In this document: positions 35,019 through 46,745 of the stretch, in pieces
Layout: the number at the start of each line of letters is the position of its first letter
How positions within the stretch are numbered: the first letter of the stretch is position 1
From: Isoetes taiwanensis
Taxonomy: Eukaryota; Streptophyta; Lycopodiopsida; Isoetales; Isoetaceae
Assembly (NCBI GenBank): GCA_021234155.1
Contig: JAJEKV010000040.1
Span: forward strand, 4,055,229 to 4,119,228
Direction: 5' to 3'
Length of the DNA: 64,000 nucleotides
Notes under the pieces: generated by a model
Seen by the model: only the letters and a program-made list of their open reading frames with translations
Told to the model about the DNA's origin: nothing
The model's database searches: none
Made by a program: the position numbers and the translations under genes

Positions 35019-36043
35019 GTAAGCTCCCCAAGCCTATAGCAAAGTTGGTCAAGGAATTTCATGACTTGTTCCCAGATGAGATTAAGCAGCTTCCGCCCTA
35101 TAGAGGAGTCGAGTGTGAAATAGCACTTGAACTAGGGACGAAGCCAACAAGCAAGGCACCTTATAGAATGTCAACGGAAGAGTTGACGGAGCTAAAGAAG
35201 CAGTTGCAAGAATTGCTAGACCTAGGGTTCATAAGACCTAGCGTCTCTCCTTTTGGAGCCCCTATTCTTTTTGTGAAGAAGAAGGATGGGAGCCTTAGGA
35301 TGTGCATCGACTATCGCCAGTTAAATAAGCACACCATTAAGAATAAGTATGCCTTGCCTAGGTCAGATGACCTAATGGATCAATTGCAGGGAGCGAAAAT
35401 CTTCTCCAAAATCAGGGTATCATCAGATTAGGATCAAAGAGGAGGACATCCACAAGAGGCATTCAGGACAAGATATGGGCACTACGAGTTCACAGTCATG
35501 CCCTTTGGATTGTCTAATCGCCCGGCGACATTCATGAGATTGATGAGCGGCGTCTTCCGCGAATTTCTAGACTCCTTCATTATAGTCTTATTCGATAATA
35601 TCTTGGTTTATAGTAAATCTATGGAAGAACATGCCCAACATTTGAAGAAGGTACTTGAAAAGTTAAGAAGGCATCAACTCTTTGCGAAGTTATCAAAGTG
35701 CCACTTCAGCGATAGAAAAAAGTGGGAGTATTTAGGGCATGTGATAACAATGTAAGGCATTTCCACGGATCTCCCGAAGGTCGAAGCCGTGATTGAACCG
35801 AAGAATACGATGAAGTCGGGGAGCTTCCTAGGCACGGCACGCTATTATAGAAGATTTGTCAAGAACTTTGCCAAGGTAGCAGCACCATTGACTGATCTCA
35901 CAAAAGGCGGGAAGATAAAAGATTGGGCAACTCATTGGCAAAGCAAGGCCCAGAAAGCATTTGACACATTGAAGGAAGCATTGACGACAGCGCTAGTATT
36001 GGTCTTGCCAGATCCGACCAAAGATAAGCTTGTAGCGTGGTGA
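35015..36043 (+). pseudogene. TE2-A reverse transcriptase, catalytic lesions
   Basis: Recognised by [38 protein letters not shown] and FTVMPFGLSN. Three defects are visible. A stop and a small deletion follow FSKI near 35,410-35,432, removing the motif with the first catalytic Asp. The active-site loop reads LFDNIL (35,588-35,605), so the second catalytic Asp is Asn. A stop at 35,753 breaks the thumb/connection part. The enzyme cannot work as written. Confidence 0.85.
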
Positions 36044-36061
36044 CGCCAGCGGTGATAGCAA

Positions 36062-36451
36062 GTGTGCAGTCCCTCATGCGGGGAGGAAAGAGTAGTGGCC
36101 TATGATTCAAAGAAGTTGAACGACGCCGAGCAGCGCTATCCAACGCATGATCAGGAGCTCCTGGCTATAGTAAGAGCTTTAAGAATTTGGAGGCATTACC
36201 TATTGGGAAAAAGATTCCAGCTAGATACGGATCATCAAAGCCTTCAATACATATTTACACAACCACTCCTCCTGAGGCAAAGGAGATGGATGGAATTCCT
36301 CGAAGAATATGACTTCGAGATAAGTTATAAGCCAGGGAAGCTCAACGTGGTTGCGGATGCCCTTTCTAGGAAGCCTTTAGCAACAAGAATTCATTGTAAT
36401 GCCATATCAACACTCGTAAGCGAGTTTGGCAAGAAGATCGAAGAAACATAA
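36062..36451 (+). pseudogene. TE2-A RNase H
   Basis: VVAYDSKKLNDAEQRYPTHD, ALRIWRHYLLGKRF and TDHQSLQYIF mark the Ty3/gypsy RNase H, followed by YKPGKLNVVADALSRKP. It is out of frame with the RT upstream and the integrase downstream. Confidence 0.85.
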
Positions 36452-36452
36452 A

Positions 36453-37556
36453 CATTGCCAACGGACCTCGACTTCAAGGAAGTTTGGGCAAGTCTTTGCA
36501 AGGAGGCCAGGACCACACAAGGAAAGGGAGATGTTCAGCACTACAAGAAGGAGGGAAACTTGCTATACCATAAAACAAATTGTGTGTACCAGAATCTTCA
36601 CAAGTTAGGAAGCTAATCCCTGAATGATACACACAATAGTCCCATAGCGAGGGCATGCGGGGGGTTCATGAAGACGTACTTTAAAATTAGAAACAGTTAT
36701 TATTGGCCCGGCATGAAGAAGGAAATAGCAAGGTATATCCGACCAGCAGACAAAAGCGGAACAGCTTCGAATCCCAGGTGCTTTGGAACCATTGCCGGTG
36801 CCAAACGCTAAGTGGGAGGTAATAAGTATGGATTTTATTACAGGACTCCCAAGAACAACAAGGGGCAAAGACGCCTTGATGGTGGTAGTAGATAAGTTGT
36901 CAAAGATGGCACACTTTGTGCCGTGCAGGACAACAGATACGGCTCTAGACACGGCCAATCTATTTGTTAAGGAGATTTTCAGACTCCATGGCATGCCAAG
37001 GGAGATAATTTCAGATAGGGACTCCAAGTTCATGAGTGCCTTTTGGCAGGACCTATTCACCACCATCCAGACGAAGCTTTCAATGAGCACGGCATATCAT
37101 CCCCAAACAGATGGTCAGACGGAGAGGACGAACAGGATCATCGAAGATATGTTAAGAAGTTATGTATGGAACAAGCAATCTAAGTGGGATGATTTCATCC
37201 ACTTAGTAGAGTTTGCATGCAACAGCACCAAGCAAGAGTCATCGTTGGATGAGTCCTTTTATGATCAACTACGAATTGTATCGATTGTCTTACCCGGATA
37301 CTTGGCACAATCATGTGTCCAAAGTAGAGGTCTCAAGCGAGATGCTTTTCGAGAGATGCAAGACTTGGTAGAGGAGGTGAGAGGATATCTCCTAGCAGCA
37401 AGAAGTAGGCAGAAGAGCATCGCCGACAAGCACAAGACAGTAAGGGAATTTGAGATGGGAGACAAAGTGTGGTTGAAGATCAAGGTCAAGCAGGCCAAGC
37501 TCCATGATCAAGAATCGCAAGAATCTTGCTCAAGATGGGCGGGACCTTCGGGATAG
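36453..37556 (+). pseudogene. TE2-A integrase
   Basis: The core ORF starts at 36,783 with MEPLPVPNAKWEVISMDFIT. Catalytic motifs visible are MDFITGLP, IISDRDSKF and YHPQTDGQTERTNR. The zinc-binding part (36,600-36,780) is broken by frameshifts. After 37,240 the frame reads through weaker sequence to DKVWLKIK, the start of the C-terminal barrel. Confidence 0.85.
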
Positions 37557-37859
37557 ACAAAAGAGTAGGTACCCAATCCTACAAGTTGGACTGCCGCGCG
37601 CATCTCAAAATCCATAGAGTTTTCCACGTAAGTCTCCTAAAAAGACACACCCCTAATCCGGAGGAAGTATTGGACACAAATGAGTTATCGGAAATGACGG
37701 ACGAGCACCTTGAAATCGTCCCGGAAGTCCTTCTTAACAGATCTTATAAGAAGACAAGAAGGTCAAAATTTCTCCAATACCTTGTGAAGTGGAAGCACTT
37801 ATCAGTGGAAGACGCTACGTGGGTACTACAAACAGACCTTGAGAAACAGTACCCCGAGT
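37526..37859 (+). pseudogene. TE2-A chromodomain, cut at the duplication junction
   Basis: After the integrase tail (KLDCRAHLKIHRVFHVSLLK) a chromodomain reads FLQYLVKWKHLSVEDATWV and ends near LEKQYPEFQ. Chromodomains of this kind bind modified histone H3 and steer insertion into heterochromatin. At 37,860 the sequence turns into the kinase relic of copy B, so the open frame to 37,933 is a chimera. Confidence 0.85.
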
Positions 37860-38039
37860 TCCAGAGTTGCACACAAGAGTTCAAAAGTCTCAGAGCAATA
37901 GCAAATTATATGTTGCGCTTCTTGAATGCATGAATTTAATAGGGATTGGAAAACCTGTAGCAGAGCGGTGATGAAGAAGTGGGATGCTTGCGTATTCTCA
38001 TTAACTCCATGCATCTGCCAGTGTACAAAAAGAAACAAA

Positions 38040-40238
38040 TATTCATATGTTATGATTGGACAAAATTGACCTTACAAACATAATGCAGCTAGACACTTAA
38101 ATACAAAATCCTTAGGAATAGTTAGGTCTATATGGTACGTTAACATCCTATAAAGCATAAGATTTCCTGTGCTGACATTGATGAAAACACTTCTTTCACT
38201 TCCCCCTTCTTTATATTTCATTATCCTGTAACGGCATCAATCCCATCTCTCAACCATAACAAACATCCCACATAGCATTACGTTGGTATATCTTGTAAAT
38301 TCCTTCCTAACACATCTTTTTTCACCAAATTGCTTAATCACCTTTTACTTGCATAAGCATGCCTCTTAACCTCTAGACATCTTAAATGGGCTACCAACAC
38401 ATAACAATGTTGTCCATTCACTGCCATAATTTGTTGCTTTATCTCTCCGGCATGCCGTAATTTGGCTTTCCCCCAAACATAGTTTGGCTTTCTCTCCCAA
38501 CAAAACCTGCAATGCTCATTTGCTTATTATAAAAAGGCTATCCCTAATTCTCCACATCCCTTTGCCCACGCTCAAAGACAAATTATCATTTTTCCACAAT
38601 CCCCATGGTCCTCATCTTAAGCCAGTTAGTGGCATAATAACTCCATATCTCAATTTTTCCAATCCCTCAGATCATTAAGTGAACTACAAATATCCAGTAT
38701 GCTATGTCTATGTTTCCGATCCATACCACGACTCTTGAATTGAGGGAAAGCGAAACTTACTTAACTACACTGTCGCCAAAGAAGCACAATAACACAAGCA
38801 CTATTCACAAATTGGTATATGATACACAAGCTAGAGACAAGCGCCTCTTCCTCTTGTCAAGCTTCATGCAGCCCTTTGCTATCCTTGTTGCCTTATTCCC
38901 AGATTTGTAAGGCACACTAGCACTCATCAAATAAAGAGCCGCACCGCAAAGTCCTCCGTGCTTTTGCACTACAACAAACTACTCTTTTTCTTATATCTTG
39001 GATGTTTCCGGACCTCCATGCATTTTGCAAGACAACCGCAACATCTTTCAAGCATCGGTTTCCAGCTAGAAACTTCTGAGACATAATATTCCGTAAAAGC
39101 AGACCAAAACAAATCATGCCAAAATGATCCATAAGATCCGGATGCGGTTTGCCAATCATGGCCGTGAATGACAAAGTAAATAAGGTTGAGAACCAAACAT
39201 AGAAGAAAAATGGAGGCCTCAAATATCCAAGTCCGGTTGACAAAGAGATCCCTTCTATAAGGGCCTTAAAAGTGTCACAAATGCAAGGAATATAAGAAAA
39301 AACGTTGAGCTAGCAAGAAAAGTGTACCGTGTTTATCAAAAGATCTTTGCCATAATCTTCATCCAAAAGATCTTTGCCATAATCACTGAAGGTCCTCAAA
39401 ACTACCAAAATTTATCTTGAAGAGCGAGGAAGCGAGGATATCTTAAAAGCTCGCATTTCGCAGCTGTGACTTGATTGAATACCATTCTTCCTCTGTCATA
39501 AATTAAGGTCGAAAATCTTTAAAAATTCTTGTTTCTCGTCCCAAATTATCCAGGATTGCTCTTTGTGTATCTATTTGGGCATGTTGCAAATAGATCCAAA
39601 CTGACTCGACGGCCTTGCAGATCTTTAGAGGTCATTAAAATGATCCTTCTTAGGTTAAACACTAAAATAGTGATGCTTGAATTCTTACTTATCCAAAGCA
39701 GGAAATGCCACCATAGCCGAGGAGGAGACAAAACAAGCTAGCCATGGAAACCACGCCCAAGCTGGCGCCCGATCAAACCTCACGGAAAATAGTTAGCGAA
39801 AATGAAGCAAGAAAAAACCCATTTCGGTACATTTGGGAAACGAGGCAAATGCCGGATCGTAGGAGTTGCATCATTCCCCGCATGGCCTCCATGCATCCAA
39901 ACTTCCGGTTAGCGGTATGCCAAAGAAATTACCTCGGCAAAGGGATGACCTAACATTTCTGACATACAACGGGTTTTTAGTAGTTTTGGCATATTCTAGG
40001 TATATGCTAGCATATACCATGAATATGCCAAAACCCATTATAAACAAGGGATTGCCCCCTAGGGGCAACCCAAAAAGAAAAAAAAAAGAAAACACAAGCA
40101 TGTGCATACACATCTAGTTTTTAGATACAATGGAAATTTTCTGAAGAGGATAGTGCTCATGAAATACCATACCTTAGAGCTTGATAGCAGAAAAAGGGAA
40201 GGTTTTGTTGCATAGGCTATTAAGTAGTAGCGATGGGA
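38040..40238. other. Upstream flank of invertase copy B, no gene recognised
   Basis: The counterpart of 12,930-15,127. The beginning (37,860-38,040) is the 5' end of the kinase relic, minus strand, cut off from its kinase domain. The rest has no recognised gene. Confidence 0.4.
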
Positions 40239-43200
40239 GCAGCTAAAACACACACTTGACGTGGCACGCTATCTCACCACCCAACCACGAGCCCTCAGCT
40301 ATGACACAGCTGCCCCAGAGCTCTCCCCCGAGCTACTATATAGCATGCACGCCCCTTTGGTCCATCTTTGGACCAAAGCCCTCTTTGGACCATAAGCCCC
40401 TTTTGGACTAAAGGCCTCTTTTGGCCTAAAAGCCATCTTTGGACTCACGTCCCTTAGCATATAGCATTCCCCCTCTTGACATTGCGGCATATATCCCTCC
40501 TGCTGCCGCAAAAGGGTATCTAAATACCTTTAGCCATCCGAGCATAATCCTTCCTTAGCCCTCGCTAGGCCGGCTAGTAGAAGTCAGGCTTGGACTTCCT
40601 CTTTGTCCCTCGGCTTCCTTTGCTTTCCGATCTTTATATTCTCTAAGAATATCCGGATAAGCTTCTAAAAACATTGCCCACGCACCCATGAAGCGTCCTC
40701 CAAAGGTTTGTGAGCAAACTTAACCAAATATTGTCTTGAACCACTAGTGGATTTATCCGCCAAAATTGTTTCAGGCTCTAGAACTTCGGAATCATCAATC
40801 AATTCTGGCTCAGTTAACCTCCCAAGTTGAGGTAACTCCTTACCATGATAAGCCTTTAGGAATGAAACATTCACTACATCATGCATTTTCCAACCTTGAG
40901 GCAATCTTAATTGATATGCATTCTCATTGACCACTTTAATAACTTGAAATGGTCCATGGAACGGGGTGCCAACTTAAGATCCTTCTTATGCCAAGATCTT
41001 TCTTAAAGTGGCCTTTATGGATCCTCATCCATACCCAATCTCCTTCCTTAAAAACCATTGGTTGCCGCAACTTAGATGATTTATTTGCAAAAGATGCTTG
41101 AGCATCTCGAATACGAGCTTGAAGCAAGTCTATGAGATCCTTATGCTCAATAACCAAATCATCGGTTACTGAACATCTTCACACACTCGAAAGAGTGGCT
41201 CCCGCACAGGCTGACCATAGACCGCCTGAAAAGGAGTCACCTTTATGGTAGACTGATAGGTATTATTATACACAAATTCAGCAATAGGCAAATACTCTTC
41301 CCAATGACCTTGATGTTCATTGACAAACCCCCTTAAGATGGAACAAATAACTTTATTGACCACCTCGGATTGTCCATCAGTTTGGGTGAAAAGCGAGTGG
41401 AGAACCTCAACTCGTCCCCAATTGCATAAATAATGCCTTCCGAATTTACTAGTAAACTTTGTATCACGATCGGATACAATAATCTTTGGCAAACCATGTA
41501 GCCTAAATATCTCTTTGATAAAGAGCGTAGCCGCACTATAAGCCGTCAACTTATCCGAACAAGGAATAAAATGAGCGTGCTTAGTTAAACAATCAACAAT
41601 TGTCCAAATGACGGTTGTTCTTTGAGAACCGGGAGGAAGACCAACAATAAAATCCATAGTGATCTGTTCCCACTTTGCCTCCGGAATAGGCAAGGATAAA
41701 GGAACACCATGAGGTTTCTTGTTCTTTCTTTATCCGATTGACAAGTAACACAATGCCAATATGAACCAAAACATCTCTCCGCAATCCGGGCCAAATAAAG
41801 TATAGTTCAAGCTTTGCCAAAGTTGCCCCCCACGCCACGATGACCCGCAAAGAGGTGCATCATGGACTTCTTTAAGAATAAGTGACCGAAAAGTTCCGCA
41901 CAATGCATAGCTTTGGACCTTTATACAAGAACCCATTAACGATCTTATATCCATATGCATTGCCACTTTGAGCTAACAACCAAATATCTTTATAATCAAG
42001 GTCGGTGGCATACAATGGCTTCATTTCCTCCAAATGGTTGGATTGTGCTATAGAAAGAGAACAAACCGCATAAGCGTCTACTTAAAGCATCAGCTACAAC
42101 ATTCTTTTACCGTGACGATAATCCATCGAGAAATCATATTGCTGCATAAAAGCAACCCATTTCAACCGCCTTTTCCGATAATGTTTTCACGGAAACAATG
42201 TGCCTAATGCTTTGGTGGTCATCAAAATATGAACCGTTGACCCTATAAGATAGTGTCGCCACACTTTCAAAGCATGAATGACAAACCGAGAAATTCCTTA
42301 TCATAAACACTATATCTACTTTTCCGTGTCGGAAAACTTTTCGACTTTCATAAGCAATAGGATGACCATCCTGCATCAAAACCGCTACCAAAGCCCACAC
42401 CACTTGCATCAACACATAACAAGAAAGGTAGACCAAACTTTGGCAAACGCAGTAAGGAGGATTAACCATGGCATCCTTTAAAACTTGGAAAACAAACCGA
42501 TGATTAAGATTCCATTGAAAGGAACATCTTTTCAGTAGCAACAAATATAAATGAAGCTAAACGAGCAAAAATTCTGTACAAACTTCCTATAATAACCGCA
42601 GATAAGCCCAAAAGGAACGCGAATGCAAAGAATCAAGTAGGTAAAGCCAATCCACAATTGCTTGTACCTTCATGGGATCAACTTTAAGACCCAACAAGCA
42701 AAACAATATGACCCAAATATTCAATTTCCGATTGGAAAAATATACTTTTCTTAGGATTAAGAGTAATAGACTCCGCCCTTAACCGAAAACGGAAAACCTC
42801 TCGCATGAAATGCAAGTAATGATCTTCCTCGGACTTACTAAAACTAATATGTCATCAAAGAACACGACAACATAAACACCATGCACATCTTCAAATATTA
42901 AGCCCCATTAGCCTCGCATAAAAGAAGCCGGGCGATTTGTAAGTCCAAATGGCATGACTAAAAACTCATAATGTCCAAAGGTTGTCCTAAACGCAGTCTT
43001 GTGAACATCTTAAGCGCAACCTTAAGTTGCCAATACCACGACTTAAGATCAAGACGGCTAAAACCGTGGCACCTTGGAGTTGATCAAACAAATCATCCGC
43101 CCTTGGTATAGGAAACCGATTCTTTATGGTTATCTTATTCAAAGCGCGATAATCTATACACATGCGCCAGGAATTATCTTTTTTCTTAACCAACAAGACA

Positions 43201-44955
43201 GGAGCACCAAAAGGTGAAGAACTATGGCGGATCAATCCAGCTTGAAGCAACTCATCAAGCTGGCGCCTAATCTCAACTTGTTGGCCATGCATTCTCCGAT
43301 AAGGAGCTTGATTAGGAGGTTCTTTTCCAACAAGAAGATCAATCTTGTGGTCCTCTATACATTCGTAATGCAATGTTGGTGACTTTTCCTTGAAAAGATA
43401 CCATCACAAGATTGCAAAAAGACAGATTAACGCTCATTCAATGGAGATGCACTAGACTTGGGATGCAAAACTACCAAATACACAGAATGAGTTTGCATTG
43501 CGAACCATGTAGATTAGTGAACTATTGGAATAGGTATAAAATAAAATTGTAGCCAATGTAAGGGTCTCTCCCTCGCTTGCCAAAGCGAACCTAAGGGTAC
43601 CAGTAACCCAATCAAGTAAATGGTGAAACACACACCAGAGGAAGACTGCCTTGCATTACATGACGAAGTAGAATACCAATATATCCTACAACAACTAAAT
43701 CCTACTCACTTTGAAGATATTTTGGATCTAAGAAATAACATAGACAACCCAAAACCCAAATCTTCCACTTAGCCATGACCAAAAGGATTCCATGTTGCGT
43801 CTTCCATCATGCACAACCTAATGCCAGAACCCCATTCTCATGTTACTCTTTGTCCCATTTGTCCTTTAGAATAGACATACACATGTTCTATACGTCAAAA
43901 GGGAACATCAAAGAAAACATGAGTATCTTTGGTGTGAAAAGATAGTCCAAAAAAAACATTGGTACCAACTATGATGTCCAACAATAAGCATGGCCTCTTT
44001 GGTTGTACTTCAACCAATATGCTTAACCTTAACATACACGTGAACTCTTACGGCAAGTTCTCCTTGAAAACTTTAAGCATTCACATAAATATATCCTTGG
44101 CCTAGACCATTCCTTATGAATTAGTCTACCACTTTGCCACATAAAAAAAAAAATATATATATATACAAGCCCGTAGGGTTGTTCTATGCAATAAAGGCTT
44201 CCTTTTTGCCACTAGCAAAAGGAATACGTGCCCTTATTGGCTTTCTATGCAAGACTTCCTCGATCGTTGCATCTTTATGTCATGACTTTGTAATTTTCAT
44301 GGCACACTTATCCTAGAGTTATCTTCATGTCTTCTTGATGTAGAGTTGTCCTTGGCATAGGCTAAAAGAGCGAATTAGTCTATCCTTGGCCTTTGCTTTT
44401 CGACATCAAGATCCTTGAGATTATTGTCTTCTTAAAGATATTTTCCTAAGGTCATGAACCAACGTGTATATCTTAAGAACTTATAAGACAAAACCTCATT
44501 ACTATACATCCATAGCGCTATGCTTGCTAAGGCCAGAACCCAAGCTACAAAGCATAGTCTAGCTATTGCAGAATCGTTGGGATCTTACATCCATAGCTCC
44601 ATGCTTGCCAAGGCAATAGCCCAAGTTACAAAGCACAACCTAGCCATACTAGAACTAGATTGTTGGGCAAAACACAAGTCTGGATGTAAGCACAATCCCC
44701 ACCTCTCATGGAAACAAGAGGCACCCACCGAAACCTGAAGCTCTGATACCACTAAAACAGACACTTGACGTGGCACGCTATCTCACCACCCAACCACGAG
44801 CCCTCGCCTACTATACATACTGCCCAGGAGAGCTCTCCCGAGCTACTACTATATAGCACGCTTTTGACCGCCCTTTGACCCATCTTTGGACTAAAGGCCC
44901 TCTTTTGGCCTAAAAGCCATCTTTGGACTCCACGTCCTTAGCATATAGCAGCAGC
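40239..44955 (-). mobile_element. TE1 copy B
   Basis: The same insertion as TE1-A, at the same site and with the same GCAGC target duplication (40,239-40,243 and 44,951-44,955). LTRs are at 40,244-40,466 and 44,753-44,950, the PBS at 44,740-44,751 and the polypurine tract at about 40,467-40,482. The right LTR carries the same 36-bp deletion but is scrambled between about 44,806 and 44,882 relative to the other three LTRs, at CAG/CTG-rich sites. Confidence 0.92.
40500..43373 (-). pseudogene. TE1-B pol: RT, RNase H, integrase, chromodomain
   Basis: Same domain order as copy A. The RT start is longer and clean here (42,987-43,373, with [20 protein letters not shown]), FFDDIL is at 42,845-42,862, and the integrase core is open over 175 codons (41,166-41,693, with DFIVGLPPGSQRTT and [13 protein letters not shown]). 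The integrase tail and chromodomain are open together at 40,665-40,934. Frameshifts remain elsewhere, often at places where A is intact. Confidence 0.85.
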
Positions 44956-45043
44956 AGAGCAGGAAGCTGAGAGAAAGCCATGCTTTGGCATTTCCTGTTA
45001 CAAATCCGCACAAAAGCGATCTACACCATTATTTCTCTCTGCA

Positions 45044-46745
45044 GCTTTGGTACTGATAGCAGCAATCTTTACGGCTTCATTCCTTGCCAGATCTGCCCAG
45101 AACGCTCCAAAAAATCTCGCAGCCCCCAAATACTTTGAAGAATCCGAGCATGGCAGTTCCGGCCGTACCGCCTTCCATTTCCAGCCCCAAAAAAACTGGA
45201 TGAATGATCCAAATGGACCCATGTTCTACAGCGGATTTTACCATTTGTTCTACCAATACAACCAGCATGCAGCGATCTGGGGCAATATAAGCTGGGGCCA
45301 TGCCGTTTCCGAGGATTTAATCAATTGGGTTTTTCTTAACCCTGCTCTGCAGCCTGATGAATGGTATGACATACAGGGGGTATGGTCTGGATCTGTCACC
45401 ATGGTAGATGGAAAACCTGTTGCTCTCTACACAGGGATTTTAAATGATGCTTATGAAGAGGTTCAGAACTTGGCCTTGCCCTCGAATCTGTCGGATCCAT
45501 TTCTGCAGATTTGGAAAAAAGGGGATCAGAATCCTGTCTTAAGACGCCCCAAGGGATTTAAAGAATTTCGAGATCCTTCTACTGCTTGGAAAGGAAAAGA
45601 TGGTTCATGGAGAATGCTAATTGGTTCTCAGATTAACGGAAATGGAGTAGCTCTTTTATACAGAAGCTCAGATTTTATAAACTGGGAACTTTCGGATCTG
45701 CCCCTTTATTCTGTTTCGGAAGATGGCATGTGGGAATGTCCTGATTTTTTCCCTGTTTCTTTGAACTCAAAAACAGGGTTAGATTATACATTAGAGCATG
45801 GAAATAGTGCAAAATATATTCTGAAGTTAAGCTTGTTTGATAGACAGGTTGATACATTTAAAATAGGGAGTTATGATCTCGATACTGATACATTCGTTCC
45901 AGATGATAGCAGTGCGGAATTTCTTGTGGATTATGGCAGATTTTATGCTTCTAAAAGCTTCTACGATGAGAAAAAACAGAGGAGAATCTTGTGGGGCTGG
46001 ATTAGTGAATCTACAAGTATTGAGGAAAACATTGCAAAGGGATGGGCTTCTATTCAATCAATTCCAAGGCAAATATGGTTTGATTTTGGGAAGCAGATGC
46101 TTTTACAATGGCCAATTGAAGAGGTCGAAACACTGAGAAAAGAAACAGGCTTCTTTTTATCAGATTTCAAGCTGAAACAAGGGGCTAGATTCAAATTTGA
46201 GAGTGGTAGAGGTCTTCAGCTTGATATTGAAGCCTATTTTCAAATACCCAACATGGATTTGCTGGAGTTCGAAGAAGAAAAGACATTTGAAAATGGAAGT
46301 GATGCCTGCAAGAAAAGCACAGGGCCAGCATTTGGGCTGCTGCTACTTGCATCAGAAGATCTGCAAGAGTACACTTCTGTTTTTTACAGGTTGACCAAGT
46401 CTTCTTCAGGAGTTAGGGTTCTTCTTTGCAGTGATCCTGGCAGGTCTAGTTTGGGAAAAGATTCGAGAGAGAAAAGATGTATGGAAGTTTTTTGAAGATT
46501 GGAAATGAAAATGAAAAAACATGTTGCATTTGAGAGTGCTGGTGGATCACTCAGTAGTGGAATGTTTTGCACAGGGTGGCAGTACTGTTATGACATCTAG
46601 AGCTTATCCAACATTTGCATCTGTCCAAAAACAGGCCCATGCCTTTGCATTCAACAATGCCTCCACTGCCATCATCCTTGTTAATATTTCTGTGTGGGAG
46701 ATGCAAAATTCTATCTTTATGAATTATAATAATATTGTGGATTGA
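45044..46745 (+). CDS. Acid invertase, cell-wall type (GH32), copy B, frameshifted
   Basis: Same protein as copy A. One frame is open for 482 codons from TTG 45,047 through WMNDPNG, FRDP and WECPDFFPV, so the whole catalytic five-bladed propeller and most of the C-terminal sandwich are intact. A two-base AG gain near 46,468 (GAGAGAGAAAAG) then ends it at 46,495, and a second two-base gain (AA near 46,517) lies just after; the last 75 codons are open in another frame (46,521-46,745, [17 protein letters not shown]). I count three base substitutions against A inside the gene, all silent. The start problem is the same as in A: no in-frame ATG, with an out-of-frame ATG at 44,980. No introns, although plant invertase genes normally have several, including a tiny exon for Asp-Pro-Asn. 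Confidence 0.9.

Larger units (their letters stand above)
12751..35147 (+). repeat. Large direct duplication, copy A
   Basis: Collinear in the same orientation with 37,860-57,072. The left border is at TCCAGAGTTGCACAC (12,751) inside the kinase pseudogene; the right border is at AAGCCAA (35,141-35,147) inside TE2. In the invertase and its 3' flank (19,812-22,740) I count about seven substitutions by eye, all transitions, which is near 0.25 percent. In the transposon parts the copies differ more, mainly by small clustered changes. Copy A holds one large extra block (28,296-31,573). Confidence 0.93.
32900..37859 (+). mobile_element. TE2 copy A: second Ty3/gypsy chromovirus, truncated
   Basis: A plus-strand element. 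The 5' noncoding/LTR-like part (about 32,900-34,400) has a TATA box TATATAAG (33,086-33,093) and a telo-box AAACCCTAAACCC just after. It is followed almost at once by protease, with no gag between. Then come RT, RNase H, integrase and chromodomain. The element ends at 37,859, a few codons after the chromodomain, because duplication copy B starts there; no 3' LTR is present. The left edge is not defined. Confidence 0.8.

Noticed and set aside
37526-37933. 135-aa ORF as an intact chromodomain protein
   Set aside because: Its last 24 codons come from the kinase relic of copy B. It is a chimera made by the junction.
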